Shown in pieces: positions 35,073 to 47,907 of a stretch of DNA of 64,000 bases. The translations under genes and the position numbers were made by a program. Each line of letters opens with the position of its first letter. Within the stretch, counting starts at the first letter, position 1. A model generated the notes under the pieces. The model was given only the letters and a program-made list of their open reading frames with translations, was not told the DNA's origin and made no database searches. Source of the DNA: Acanthochlamys bracteata (taxonomy: Eukaryota > Streptophyta > Magnoliopsida > Pandanales > Velloziaceae); the NCBI GenBank assembly GCA_019914995.1, contig CM034137.1, forward strand, positions 3,596,001 to 3,660,000, in the 5' to 3' direction.

Positions 35073-38000
35073 CCAATATTCTCCCACTTGGCTCATGTGT
35101 TACAATTTTCAACTTTATGGTTTAATAAAACTTAATGCGCAATAAATAAATCCTTTTGTTAGTTGGTTGTACCATACTATCATTATTAAGTAAAGACTAA
35201 CACGAGTCATGACGGTTCTATATCATTAACTCGACATAGTTCTTTACATGTATCACAAAATCAATCTTAAATTTTAATAAGACATATAAATGAATATTAA
35301 TATAATGGTCCACGTAATGTCTTTATAAAAGATAAATTCTGTCATTGATCCTATAAAATATTTATATATATACCAATAAAAAAAATATGATACATATAAC
35401 AGAAACAATCCATAAATGAGCTCGAGTGTCAAGTAGGTAAACATTAAAAATTTTCAATGATGCCCATTCTTTCGACATGCTCAGTAAAATACCTTTGGAG
35501 GCAACCTTTAGTTAATAGATCTGCAATCATTAGATTGGTGCTAATATGCTCAATTGACACTTTTTGTTTCTGAAGTTTTTTTTTAACGGCAAGATATTTT
35601 AATTCCATATGCTTAGCACCCTTAAAATACTTGTCGTTCTTAGAGAAGAAAATTGTTGTAGAATTATTACAGTAAATTTTCAGCGGTTTGACAATACTGT
35701 CGACAAAGTCAAGTCCAGAAATAAAGTTCTGCAGCCAATTAGCTTGAATTGTGGCCTCAAAGCATACCACAAATTTAGCTTTCATAGTGAAAATAGCAAT
35801 GACAGATTGCCTCGCACTTTTTCATGATATTGCTCCTCCAGCCAAAAGGAACACATATACGAATGTGAATTTTTTACTATTAACACATCTAGCAAAGTCT
35901 GAATCTGAAAATCCGACAACCTCTAAATTGTCAGATCTTCTGTAAGTGAGCATATGATCTTTCATTCCTTGTAAGTATCTTAATACTTTTTTTGCAGCCC
36001 TCCAGTGATCGTGTCCTAAATTACTTTGATATCTGCCTAGCACTACGACGGCAAAATTGATGTCGGATCTAATACAAGTTTGAGCATACATCAGGCTCCC
36101 AATAAGAGATGTATAAAAATTTTCGTTTCATTTGTTTGCATTCCAATTCATTCTTCGGACATTGCATAAAGCTAAATTTGTCACATTTCTGGATTGGTAG
36201 AATACTCGCCGAGCAATTTTTCATTCCAAATCTCTCTAGAACTTTATTAACATATGCTTTCTGAGACAACCCTAACAATCTTTGTGATCGATCTCGATAA
36301 ATTTCAATACCAATCACAAAAGTTGCCTCTCCCATATCTTTAATTTCAAAGTTCTTAGAAAGAAATTTCTTAGTCTCATGTAATAGATTAAAATCATTTG
36401 TAGCAAGCAAGATATCATCTACATACAGAGTTAGAAATATAAATTTGCTCCTACTATTTTTAGATATACATACCGATCAACAGTGTTTTCTTTAAATCTA
36501 AAAAAAGTGATAGTATCATTAAACTTAAGATACCATTGTTGGGAAGCTTGTTAAGTGTGTATATTGATTTTTTTAAGTTTACATACCAACTTCTCTTTTC
36601 ATTCAACCAACAAGCCTTTAGATTGATACATATATACTTCTTCATCTAAATTTCCATTTAAGAATGCAGTTTTCACATCCATTTGATGTAGTTCTAAATC
36701 ATAATGAGCTACTAAAGCCATAATAATTCTAAAGGAGTCCTATCTTGAAATTGGAAAAAATGTTTCATTATAATCAATGCAATTCTTTTGAGTAAAACAT
36801 TTACCAACAAGTCTAGTTTTGTATTGTTCGATATTTTTATTTGAGTCACGTTTGATCTTAAAGACCCACTTAGACCCAATACACTTATGTCATTCTGGCA
36901 ATTTAATAAGTTCCCAGACTTCATTACGTTACATAGATTTTAACTCATTAGTCATGTCATCTATCTATTTAAAACTATTAGCACCATCAATGACCTATTA
37001 AAATGAAACTGGATCATCATTAATGCCCAAATCAAAATCTGACTCTTATAAGTAAACCATATAATCGTTCGAAATAACAAATTTTCTTTATCTTTGAGAT
37101 CTTCTTAATGCTATTTCTTGTGGCTCATTTATAATAGGTTCATCAAGATTGATGTCATTCAAAGGAGTTTCATTTATTTGTTGTTCTTGTATACTATTAA
37201 ACCGTTCTACAGCTATAGGAACAACTTATAAAAAGTTTGAGGTAGAGAAATTTGTTCCCTAACTTTTTTGATTTTAACTTCGAGTGGTTCTTCACTCCCA
37301 TTGATTTCACCATTTTCAATGAATCTACCATTTCCAGTTTCAACAATTCTTATACTATGGTTAGGACAATAAAATCTATACCCTTTTGATTGTTTTGGAT
37401 AACCAATAAAGAATTCACTGATTGTTCTTGCATCCCGTTTCTTTTTATGTGAATTATAAATTCATACCTCTGCCGAACAACCCCAAATATGTAGGTGCTT
37501 TAAATTACTTTTTCTTTCTGTCCACAGTTCAAAAAGAGTCTTTAAAACTGCCTTACTAGGAATCCTGTTTAACAGATACATGTGTTTTAAAGCATGCATA
37601 CACAAAGATTTGGATAAAGATAAATTACTTAACATACTTCTAACCATATCCATTAGAGTACGATTACGCCTTTATGCTATACTATTTTGTTGTGGTGTGT
37701 CTGGCATTATTGAGCACATATGTTATGTCTTTCAAGAAATTTAGCAAATTGGACCGAGGCATTGTCCCGTTTCATCATATTTTCTATAATATTCACCACT
37801 TCTATCAGATCTGATAATTTTCACCTTTCTATTTAACTGTCTTTCAACTTCAATAATAAATACCTCTAAAGCATTTATTGCATGAAATTTTTCATGTAAC
37901 AGATAGATATAATCATAACGTGAAAAATCATCAATAAATATGATAAAATACTTTTCTCTACTAAAAGATGAAATATCGAAAGGTCCACAAATATCAATAT

Positions 38001-39285
38001 ATATAATCTCAAGCAATTGTGACTTCTTATGGCTTCTTTTTTTGTGTGTTTGGTTTGTTTTCCTTTAATACAATCCACACACATACCAAGATCGGTAAAA
38101 TCTAAATTCGAAAGAATTTCATTCGTTACGAATCTTTCTAATCTTGATTTGGATATGTGACCTAAACGTTTATGTAATAAGTTGAACATTCATTCACTAA
38201 ACCTTATTTAGTGCCAACATTATGATGCAAGGTTAAAATTGTTTCAGCGAAAAAATTATTAAGTTTTAATTTGTATAACCCATCACATAAGACACCATAA
38301 CCAATAATATTGTTTTGTTTAAACAAACTAAAATATCTATTTCCAAATTTAAAAGAGTATCCATGATTGTCAAATTTTGATAAAAAAATTAGATTGCGGA
38401 AAATAGAAGGTATATAAAGTGTTTCAAACAAATCCAATTGATATTCAGTGTCTAAAATTAAACGATAAGTTCCTATGGCTTCAACTGAAACGTTGACTCG
38501 ATTCTCCATAAAAATGAATTTCTCATTTGGATTTGTGATTCGGGTCGTAATGAATCCCTACATATTATTTGAAATGTGAGCGGTACAGCCGGAATCAATT
38601 CAGCAAGTATTGTAAGGAACTTCAGCTAAATTTGATTCGAAACATACATAAGCATAATGCTTACCTTTCTTCTCGAACCAAACTTTACGCTTCAGGCAAT
38701 CTTTCTAATAGTGTCCGAATTTCTTACAGAATCGGCACTTGTCATCTTTACGTTCCTTCTTATGGATTGAAGCAGAAGACCCATTTGTTTTAAATGTTCT
38801 TTGCGCTTCCTTTACATTCTTTCTTCTGGCTTTCTTTCTAACTTTTTGACGCTTAATGAAATGAACGGAATGAGTTCCCAAGTTCTTAAGTCTTGTCTCT
38901 TCTTGTACAAGCATATTGTGCAATTCAGTCATATTTATTAGTCCTTCATGGTATTATAATTCATTTAGAATGGGCCATATTCAGGAAGCAAAGAATTAAT
39001 AATAAAATGTACAAGAAAATTCTCATCCACATTCATTCCGAAAGACTTCAATCTTGCTGCATTGTTTGACATTTCAATAACATACTCATCATAGTACGAG
39101 ATCCATCAAATTTCGTGGTGGTCAATGTACCCATAAGTGTCCCAGCAAGTGAATTATCAGCAGTTTCGAAATGCTCTTCGACAAATTTTATAAATTCCTT
39201 AGCACTTTCAGTGTTAGAAAGAGTTGACTTAATATTCTTTACAACAGTCTATGTAAGGTCGTAAGCTGCCACTTGAGGTGCATTA
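34694..39285 (-). mobile_element. Truncated Ty1/copia retroelement fossil
   Basis: It reads on the - strand. Recognisable parts in order, from high to low coordinates, are a gag segment with a zinc-knuckle start (about 38700-39270), protease/pre-integrase region (about 38050-38510), integrase (about 37460-38020), reverse transcriptase (about 36070-36900) and RNase H (about 35440-35830). One LTR at the 3' end (about 34694-35072) is preceded by a purine tract near 35076-35092. No matching LTR is seen at the upstream end, and the gag N-terminus is absent, so the element is 5'-truncated near 39285. The coding parts are broken in many places. With a single LTR no age can be derived, but the decay suggests an old insertion. 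Confidence 0.85.
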
Positions 39286-39599
39286 TGGTGTTTTTCTTTT
39301 CTTTTCTTTGCTTTGATGTAAAAGTATATAGATTTGAACCTTTAGATATAGTTTGTTATATGATTATCATGTTCATAAATAACAGTTAAAATTTATTGCG
39401 AAAAAGTTAGAGATGCTTCATGAATATTTCTAAGTTTATTTATATTCATGTGCTGAGAAAGTAGTATACATAACATAAACAAAATTCACATGCTCACGTG
39501 CTCCCAAGTTAAAATTTGTAGGTGCAAGACATCCACCTCTATGGATTTAGCAACATATATTTTTTTCATAATTATTCTATATGTTAATGTGTATATCTT

Positions 39600-40550
39600 A
39601 GTTTCTGCCAATGCTGTTTAGGGAGGAAGTAACCAAGAGCATCTATTTCCTAAAGGAGTGAGTGAGGAGATTTTTAGACCAGAGGAAGGAAACTCCAACA
39701 TGGTAAATCTTCTTTAAATACTTTTAAATCCTTTCTGTTGCTTTAATTTAGGTATCAAGCAAGTTATGCATTACTCCTTTCAGGCTACTGGTATGTCCAT
39801 TGATATGGGATCTTTTGATGATTGTATTCAGCAATCTCCATCTTCTGGTAACATGTTCCATTGTGATTCTGCATTAACTGATTAAAATGATGTCTGATAT
39901 TTGGTCTTGCCTGATGTGCTTGTTAATGTTTATTGTTTTGTTGGGATTTATGTCCAGTTGCTTCTCAAGTCGGACTTCACGGTTCTAGCTGTACTAATGC
40001 ATATTTACCGCAGAATTGTCCAGAAGATTCAGAGGTCAAAAGTGCTTTTGATATTTGTCGTTTGACTTGCTGTAGTGAGTTTACCGAGGCTTGTTCTTCT
40101 CTGCAGAACTTTTGAGCTCCTGATGCTACTGAAGCACTAGATGTTATCTATCATTCTCATGCTACAGCTGGTAAGGTGGATCTGCAACAATTTGTTTCCT
40201 TCTTATTGCTAAAACTTTTCCTTAACTTGTTTCTTATGACAAAAGGTTATGATTCAAGTCTCAATTGTTTTCTGGCCTTGTATCCTAATTTGGTTGTTGC
40301 TTGTACATCTTGACATTTCAAGAAGCAGCAGAGTTCAAACCTAATATGAAAAGGAAAAGGAAAAGCAAAACCAAATCAGTTTTCTTTTTGCTTCCTGATG
40401 CCGCTGAACCCATGTCTCATCTTGTGGAATGCCACTTGTCAAAAAGTGCAAGTTCTGACATGATAGCCTGTGGAATGCCACTTATTGCTGTTTATACTCA
40501 CATCAGGTATAGTTTAAAAACTATAAAAATGATCGTTAATGCAATTTGAA
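39600..40550 (+). pseudogene. Exon-like remnants of a gene, possibly BDP1-like (TFIIIB subunit)
   Basis: Consecutive blocks have acceptor and donor sites and open frames. About 39621-39702 reads GGSNQEHLFPKGVSEEIF. About 39784-39848 reads ATGMSIDMGSFDDCIQQSPS. About 39958-40171 reads VASQVGLHGSSCTNAY and, after an in-frame TGA near 40113, APDATEALDVIYHSHATAG before GTAAGG. A last piece near 40320-40375 is basic: AAEFKPNMKRKRKSKTKS. Plant BDP1 (TFIIIB B'') proteins have serine/acid-rich N-termini followed by a GKFxPKxKxRP-type patch, which this resembles. The Myb/SANT domain is not seen. The family call is weak, the remnant status stronger. Confidence 0.35.
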
Positions 40551-40559
40551 TAGGCAAAA

Positions 40560-42640
40560 GAGAGAGCATCTATAAACATACAGCATGCATAGCAATAAAA
40601 ATAACAATCAACATAGCAATGCATCCAAAATAGTGAGCACATATAAACATACAACTATTTCAGCTCAAATGCAAACAAAAAATATCTTCATTAGCTACCA
40701 AGTTGTGTAGATAAAATCATACCAGCAAGATGATTTCAAAATATGTTTAGATCACTAGCACTCCAACCACTGGCGCAAGTTCATTAGCTTGACCTACACT
40801 GCTTGATCTACCAAACATTACCTGCAATCTCTAGTGCCACGTCGGCGAAAGAAACCGAAGAAGATCGATAAGCAAATAGAGAGCTGCAGACAACAGTAGA
40901 ACGGCACTGGGCCTGCTAGGATTTGCGTTTCCCTCTAAACCGGTTGCGGATTTGCTAGCTCGACGGTGGTTCCCGCGACAAACAGTGGTAAGGTGAATTG
41001 CGGCGGCAATTGAAGAAATTGACGAGGGTGAAGGAATAGAAGGAGGAGAAGAGAAAATAACGATTCTTGGGTTTTGATTTGATCGTCCAACAGCAAGTTA
41101 GGGTTTGATCTTGAACGGGATCGAGGGGAAATGTTGCACGGCTATGAAAAGAGAGGAAGAAACGAAGCACTTGAAGGAAAGAGAAGGCCGGAGGAAGAAC
41201 GGAAGCAGATCGGCAGTGGCGAAGAAGTGATCGCGAGTGAGAGAGATGAGAGTATTGAGGAGTGAATGGCGCTGGGTGCGGGTGCGGGTGCGGAGAAGGA
41301 GTGAATGCAGAGTATCGAGGAGAAATGAGTGAGCTGAGTGGGTGGGTACGTGGGTGAACGAATTTAATCTATATAATTTGTCAAACTTATCAAGGACAGA
41401 GCAGCCATTGCACTATAAGTCACAAAAAATCTCCGTGATGTTTAGTGAAAAAGCATCAATCTGATGCTTTTTTTAGAAGAAATAAGTTGCTTATTTCTGA
41501 GAAGCCGGCATTCCCAAACATACAAAATACTGTTGAGTACTTTTTTTTAAGTAAAGATCAGAAAAAAGCATTCCCAAACACGACCTATATAAATGTTTCT
41601 AATAAAGAGTTTGAATTTATAAAAAAAATTGATCAAAACTTCAACTAAGTTGTTTATCAAAATTTTTATTAGAAGTATCATTATGAATTTATAATTATAA
41701 AATTTTAACTATCACCACGTATTTTTAAAAAATTAAAAAAAATTCTTTAAATATTCTAAGGAATGTAAATTTTGATGGACATTCATACGATCTCTTCACC
41801 AAGAATATAGTACACATTTATTTTAACTGATTTTATAATTTTACTTAAATTTAAAAATATAGAATAAAAATTAATAATTTTAATTAAATGAGTCGATTCA
41901 AATTTAATCTGATTATTAATTAGTTAGATTAAAATTAATAATTTTAATATGTATAAATTTATAAGTTAAATTAAGATTAAACGAATTTAATTTAATTATT
42001 AAATAAATTGATTCAAAATCAACTGACTAACTCAAATTACCACCACTAGAGAATAGGAGTGTAAAAAAGTGAGGAAGAAAAGAAATGAAAAATATAAAAT
42101 CTAGATTTTGAAATTGAACTCCCACACAACAGTTCAAAGTCAACTCAAACTTAGCCTATATTATTTTGAGTTTACAAATAGCTAGCATATGCATTAGACT
42201 GGTCCAACCAAACTTTTCATTACAGAAGTGTCCCTAATTAAAAACTTAGGATATTTTAAATAAGCACGCATGTTAGTCAATGACGATACTCCTAACATCT
42301 AACTGTTAAGACTCCAAAGTCTACAATCGTCATGGTGTATGCTAGTGAAATACCCTGCTTCCAATTTGTTTGCAATTTTCATGGAAGTCAAAAAGACTGA
42401 ATTTCAAAAATCATGGAACATAACATTTGACTGATCAATGAATGTACATGTAGAGAAGCAGCTGGGTTCTTGCATCAAGAGATTAGCAGAACCACCAAAG
42501 CTGCTATGAAAACATCTTGAAAGAATCGTGAGCCTATGTTGTACAAGGGAACTCAACATTGATGGGTATCGAGATGAACAAAAGCTGGCATGCTACTAAA
42601 AGAATTGCTTGAATGACTTGTATGGTACTTGCACATTACT
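40560..42640. other. Intergenic DNA, mostly AT-rich
   Basis: No gene is recognised. A GC-richer stretch at about 40830-41340 ends in a GGTGCG triplication (about 41272-41292). It resembles a gene leader on the - strand, but no coding exon follows. 41640-42050 is nearly pure AT with TTAATTT words. Confidence 0.4.
41448..41498. repeat. Two back-to-back perfect short hairpins
   Basis: The first (41448-41472) has arms AAAAAGCATCA and TGATGCTTTTT with a 3-base loop. The second (41478-41498) has arms AGAAATAAG and CTTATTTCT with a 3-base loop. Related ATTCCCAAACA words follow at about 41510 and 41569. The structure may be an end of a decayed MITE. Confidence 0.75.
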
Positions 42641-42653
42641 TGCAAGGGTAACC

Positions 42654-45173
42654 TCAGAGTTCCACGAGTCCCATGCCTCCTTGAAATGATCAAAAAGTTC
42701 ATGCAAAGCTGCGAAGAAAAGGAGGACAAATCAAACATCATATACAAATAATATACAGGTAATTAAGGGGTTTCATATATGCAAACTAGTCATACACAAT
42801 GGTACCCATGCATTCTCATTTTCTTACCAACATATAATTTGAACTGTGCAGGTAAACACATTGAATTCAAATGAAAGTTGCTCTCAGATGCAAAAGGGAG
42901 AATTTTCAAGAAGTCATACAAAGTGTCTGTCTGTCTATATCCAGGAAGAAGCCTTGACAAAGATTTAGGAAGAGATTGCAAACCTTGATTGTGATAATGT
43001 GGACGGAATGAATAAGCTAATCTCTCCCAGTCATGAACTTTCTTCTCTTGCCTCTCCTCTGCATTTCTACCTAGATTTGGTGCTGCTACACCAGGTTGGA
43101 ATGGTCCAAAAACATATTCCTTAGAGGCTCCTAACTGCTTCTGTGCAGCCAAATTGCATTCCTTCAAGTCCTCATTTTGGTCCGTGAGAGACTTCTTTGT
43201 TACACAGGAAACTAATCTGGGCTTCTTTTCCAAATTGGTAAGATCAGTACCAAATGTTCTTTTCTTGGACTGCTTTGAACTTGCAGGTATAGCAACAGTC
43301 ACAGTACCGATGCCATTGTTTGGCTTTCCGTTAATCCCCAGCCACCGAAATGCTGGCTTCCTAGTCTCTGAGTGATGTGTCTAATAATTTAAGAAAGTGG
43401 AAAGTGTAAGAAATAGCTTAAATTAGCTATGACCTTCCAAGGTGGAAGTTCTTTAGATGATACCTTCTCTATGAGATTCATGGAGCACAAAACGTTTCCT
43501 ATGTCGTAGAGCCGTCTGACCTTAGCAGCATTGTCTAAAAAAGGGAAAATTGATAACAAGATACTTTTCTGATAAGAGGAAAGAAAACAAAACTGATACA
43601 TTAACAGTGAACCATACTTTTCATCTGAGATGCATCATGACCATCGCCAAGCAGCAATTTTGCAGCTTCATCTAGTGATATGGTATCTACCTGTCCATTC
43701 AGATCAGACACCATACAATCTCAGGAATAGAATTTAATATTAACAAATATCACCTGGGAAAAGCAAAATGTTGGTAATGAAAGTTTGGATTACATCTGTG
43801 GTCAGGAAGAGTTTGACAAAGTTCTGCGTAAGCTGACCCAAAGATTTTTCCCTTTTGTTTTCTAGATCAATATGTTGTTTGAATGTTAGAACACAATTCC
43901 ACAATGAGGTAGGCTATTCTGAACAAGAGACTATGAACTAGAAGTAATCATAACAAAAGGGCCATACCAGATCTAGCCTTCCCTTGGCTACTGCTTTGAG
44001 ACCCATTTGTTGTCTGGCTTAGTTTCTCCTCCGTGAATTCATCTTCATCATCATCTTCCCAAATCTGAAAAGCAATCCAATGCATGCATGAATAGGAAAT
44101 GTATGCGAAAACCACAATAGATTTTTATAGGTTTTTCCCTAAACAATCAATTTCTAAATTCTAAACAAACAACTACCATCTTCCAACAAACTTAAAATCA
44201 GCAACTCATTATTGAACATACTTTTGAATCGTCTGGAGCATTGCCGGAGGCTTGCTGCAAGGCGTCATCCTAATAATATTGAAACCAGCTCCAAATTAGA
44301 GAAGAATGTAAATATTTTAGAAAGACAAGTATCAAAACAATTAAATATAATGAGAGTGAAATTTTGGGAAATGAGGAAAATTGATACCTTGAGATTTACC
44401 AATGCTTTGGGGATTCCTGAAAACCCAATCCATGAATACTGGTTCTTTGCCTTTCTCACTAAAACCTAAACAAACTAGAAATACCTATCAGCAAAAGAAT
44501 TCCAAAAACTAAATACCAACAACTGAGAGTTTTGTAATCAGAATTATACCCCGACACTTTCCAACACATTAACGATATCATAGATCCGGCGCCTCTCGAC
44601 TCCCAATCTCCTCGCAGCATCATCCAGACCGATCGCTTCAACGTCGCTCCGGTCATAAAGCGCCATAAAGCTTCAAAAAATCAACCAGATCGGAAAAGAA
44701 ATTTAAATTCAAATTATCTCAAGAAAATTGCCTAAATATTCCTAATTTCAAGAAAAGGGAAAAATTTTACAAAGCTTCAGAAACCTGGGCAAGATCCCAT
44801 ACATGAAACTATACCTATACTCTTCAAGAAGTATTAATGACATATAAGTAATGAACAATTGGGGCATAAGAGGATAAAAGGAAAACTTTGGATCAAAAGA
44901 TCAAGATTTCAGACTCAGATAAAGAGAATCTAGATAGATTAGCCCCAAAAACCAACAAAACAGAAACCCATAACAAACCCAAAACCCAGGAAAGGAAAAA
45001 ATCACAGAGTTATGAAGCAAATCCCAAAATTTAAAGAACCAAACAGATTCAGAAAGAAGGCTTCAACTTTTTTACTTGGAACAAAGAAGACCAAGTGATT
45101 TCTGCTTCCTGCTATACGCCTGCGCCTGGTTTCCGAACTCCATTATTGTAGAAAGAGAACCAGTTGCCGCCAT
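42654..45173 (-). CDS. DEL: Atypical E2F transcription factor (DEL/E2F7-8 type)
   Basis: DEL proteins are repressors that carry two winged-helix DNA-binding domains and bind E2F sites without a DP partner. Exons on the - strand: 45173-45076, 44670-44550, 44465-44388, a short uncertain exon near 44264-44219, 44064-43968, 43861-43794, 43690-43618, 43534-43464, 43380-42984 and 42709-42654. Domain 1 starts SRKQKSLGLLCSNF and holds LGVERRRIYDIVNVLESVG. Domain 2 starts NKREKSLGQLTQNFVKLF and holds KVRRLYDIGNVLCSMNLIEK. The tail has KKRTFGTDLTN, VFGPFQPG and ALHELFDHFKEAWDSW. The length of about 368 aa fits DEL2/DEL3 better than the longer DEL1. All junctions keep frame except exon 4, where no acceptor/donor pair keeps frame with the acidic exon that follows; either a splice site was missed or there is a small lesion. 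The first ATG at 45173 is the only one upstream of domain 1. Confidence 0.88.
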
Positions 45174-45369
45174 TGTTGTTCTTCCTTCAACTCAATTCGT
45201 AAAAATGAAAGAAGAGAGAGAAGAGAAAATTGGTAGCGTGAATTTTGTTAGAATTTTGGAGGGTGAGAGAGGGGAGAAAGGACGGAGGTTTTATTTTAGA
45301 CGGAAGAGAAAAGAAGCAGTGAAATCGGGACCGTTGGAATTTACTACAACGGTTGTAACTTACTGATTC

Positions 45370-45378
45370 TTTGGCGCC
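45370..45378 (+). promoter_or_regulatory. Canonical E2F-binding site upstream of the DEL gene
   Basis: TTTGGCGCC matches the E2F consensus TTTSSCGC exactly and lies 197 bp upstream of the DEL start codon. Further GC-rich words with E2F-like cores (GAGCGCGGGAG near 45476-45486, CCGCGCGC near 45501) follow upstream. Family knowledge says that Arabidopsis DEL1 is controlled through an E2F site in its promoter, so this site is a likely control point. Confidence 0.75.
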
Positions 45379-45612
45379 TGTAGTGCTATTTAGAATTTTT
45401 TCAAAATCAATTCACCTCCCCGCCTTTGCTGTTTTCGCCAAATCGGTTCAATTCATCCGGTTCTGTATTCGGTTTGAGCGCGGGAGTTCAAACTTGTAAA
45501 CCGCGCGCATGGTATTTGCAATAGAGGGCTTTTATTTCAGCGAGGATTTCTAGGGCATGTTTTATAAGAAATAAATTTACGTTGATGTTGAAAGAGTATA
45601 TTTGAAAATTTA

Positions 45613-45852
45613 GGACGTGTTTACTATATCATAAATTCATTTTTTTGAAAATAAATTTTAAAAATAAAATTTAAAATTAAAATATTAATTTAAAAAATAA
45701 TTTTATAATTATTTTATATTATAAATAAATTTTAAAATTAACTTTTAAAAAATAAATTTTTAATAAAAATAATTTATTTTAATTTTTTAATTTATTTTAT
45801 ATTAAAATTGAGTTTAAAAAAGATGAGTCTGAAGTGGTACGTAAATAAGCTC
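45613..45852. mobile_element. Tourist-like MITE with TTA target duplication
   Basis: A 240-bp AT-rich element that starts GGACGTGTTTAC and ends GTAAATAAGCTC, both close to the termini of the 14059 copy. TTA lies directly on both sides (45610-45612 and 45853-45855), the TWA duplication of PIF/Harbinger elements. It sits about 440 bp upstream of the DEL start codon. Confidence 0.75.
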
Positions 45853-45859
45853 TTAAGAG

Positions 45860-47085
45860 AGCACGTGGAGAGTGCAGAAGGGAGAGAATAGATTGGATCG
45901 CGTGAGAGATAAGGGCTGAGAGTGAGGGAGGCCGTCAGGGCGCGCACCAATCTTGCTGGGGTAATTTATATAAATTTTTGAATATAAAATTTGTCAAAAA
46001 TAACTAAATAAGAAGGGTATTGAACGAAAGAAATAACTTATCCTTAAAAAGTTAAATTACTATCCGGCATTACCATTAAATTAACTAGCAATAGCAATAA
46101 AATTAACTTATTCTTATTATTTGTTGCTGATTACTGATTATTATTAGTTAGAATTTTGAATATTTGGGTAAAACTATTGATTACAATTGATAAAATATCA
46201 TTCCAATCATAATTAGCGAACGGTTTGTTGACCACACTTTAAATTAATTTTTTTAAAACTCATTTCAACTTTCAAATCACTTTTAAATTAAACTAGACAA
46301 AAATTTTAAATTAAGATTTTTCGGCCAACACCACCAGCTATTTCAACTTCTTATAAATATTAGAGGATCGTTTGGCTATGATGAAGCTTTTGAGCTTTTC
46401 GAATAAAGCTACTTTATGATACTTCTAGCGATTATGAAATTTTTGCTGAAAAAGTTAGCTTTATACTAAAAAGCGTTTGAATAATTTTTTACTGTATTGC
46501 GATGTTTAACGTTAAAGACTGCATAGAATGTTTGGCTAAATTTGTACTTATTTTTTTGATAAAATATATAATGACTAAAATATTTTTAAATATATAATAA
46601 TTAATATATTAGATTTCTAAATCTTTTGATATATTCTTTAATTTTTTAATTAATATTTTTTATAAGATAATAAATTTATAATTTTTTATATTAATATTTA
46701 TCAATTATTAGTGAATATTATTGTTATAAATCAATTATTAATTGAATAATATTTCATATAAAATTGATAACTTTTTAATAATATTTTTTAAATTATTAAA
46801 TTTAACATAATCATAATTATAAATTACAAATACACTTAAAAAATGTGATCAACTTGATTCTTATTGAATCAAGCTTATGCACCTAAGAACACAACAACAT
46901 GATTGAACTATTTCTACATATATTTGCACTTTCTAAACTTTTCAGCATAATTATAATTTTAAATTGTAAAGCACTACAATCATATTACATAATGCAGCAC
47001 TATCAGCAACAATTACAAAGTACATAGCTATTTCAAATACAATTACAAAATACATCAACCAGTCCAAAAATTAGTTTCTGATCCC
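45860..47085. other. AT-rich intergenic DNA
   Basis: No gene is recognised. The block at about 46366-46800 begins GATCGTTTGGCTATGATG and has an AT-rich interior. It may be another MITE, but its right end is not clear. Confidence 0.35.
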
Positions 47086-47480
47086 ATTCCAAGTGACAAA
47101 GAGCATTTCGACATCATTCTCAAATGACAAAAAAGTTTTATTTTTCGATGCAACGTAAGACAAATCCTTAGAAGTTATGCTCCCTTTAATCAATGGATCA
47201 ACCATCTCTTCCAAAAACATGAAGTCATTTAGGCATGAACTTGCTCAAATTGTCGGACACTGCCTCCTTCTATTATTGATTAAAAAGTGACTGCAATTAG
47301 AAATCTAACATATGCATGCATCACAAACTCCAGTGTGTAAAGATAGTGATACCTAACAAAAGCCTTCTTTCTTGTTAGTAGCTCTAGTAAAAGCGCTCCA
47401 AAGAGATAGATATCATCTGCTTGAGAAGGATCTTGTTTGGGAATCACACAATCAGATTACAACGATGCATCTCTGGAAAC
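47086..47480 (-). pseudogene. Receptor-like kinase C-lobe remnant
   Basis: On the - strand 47350-47470 reads SDCVIPKQDPSQADDIYLFG then ALLLELLTRKKAF, followed by a GT donor. This is the subdomain IX region of plant receptor kinases (usual form SDVYSFGVLLLELLTGKKA). About 47120-47210 reads LEEMVDPLIKGSITSKDL, matching the VDPxLxG tail. An in-frame stop directly precedes the first piece, and no N-lobe, catalytic loop or extracellular part is present. The following copia element and the DNA beyond it may once have held its upstream part. Confidence 0.45.
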
Positions 47481-47907
47481 CTGTTCATGCAAAAATTGCA
47501 TAGAAAGATCATTCATCCTCAATCAAATTCTTAGTGCTATGGAACATTTAGCATTTTGGAATTTCTGGAACTAAAAAGGAAACAAGTTTATTGCTTTCAC
47601 AAGTTTGACAGAAACACCTAACAATCAATACTATTATCTAACTCTAAAACACCAAAATGATATTCCAACTAGCTACAAAACGCAATATGTTAACAGAAGA
47701 TAACTATCCCTACAAATCATATCTACATACAAAACAAAGAGAAAAAATAACCATATAGACCTAAATAGTACACCAAACAACTCAATTTCACAACAACAAT
47801 TTAAAACTAGAATTCCTATATAAATGAATCTAGGGATGGGATAAACCAAGAAATGAACATCAGTTATTAAACACAACTTGGATTTCTAAAACTAACAACA
47901 TGTTTAA

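Noticed and set aside
34694-39285. A working retroelement
   Set aside because: Only one LTR is found, the 5' end is missing and the coding part is broken in many places; it is a fossil.
45076-45366. 96-codon + strand frame over the DEL promoter
   Set aside because: It is the antisense shadow of DEL exon 1 and its leader.
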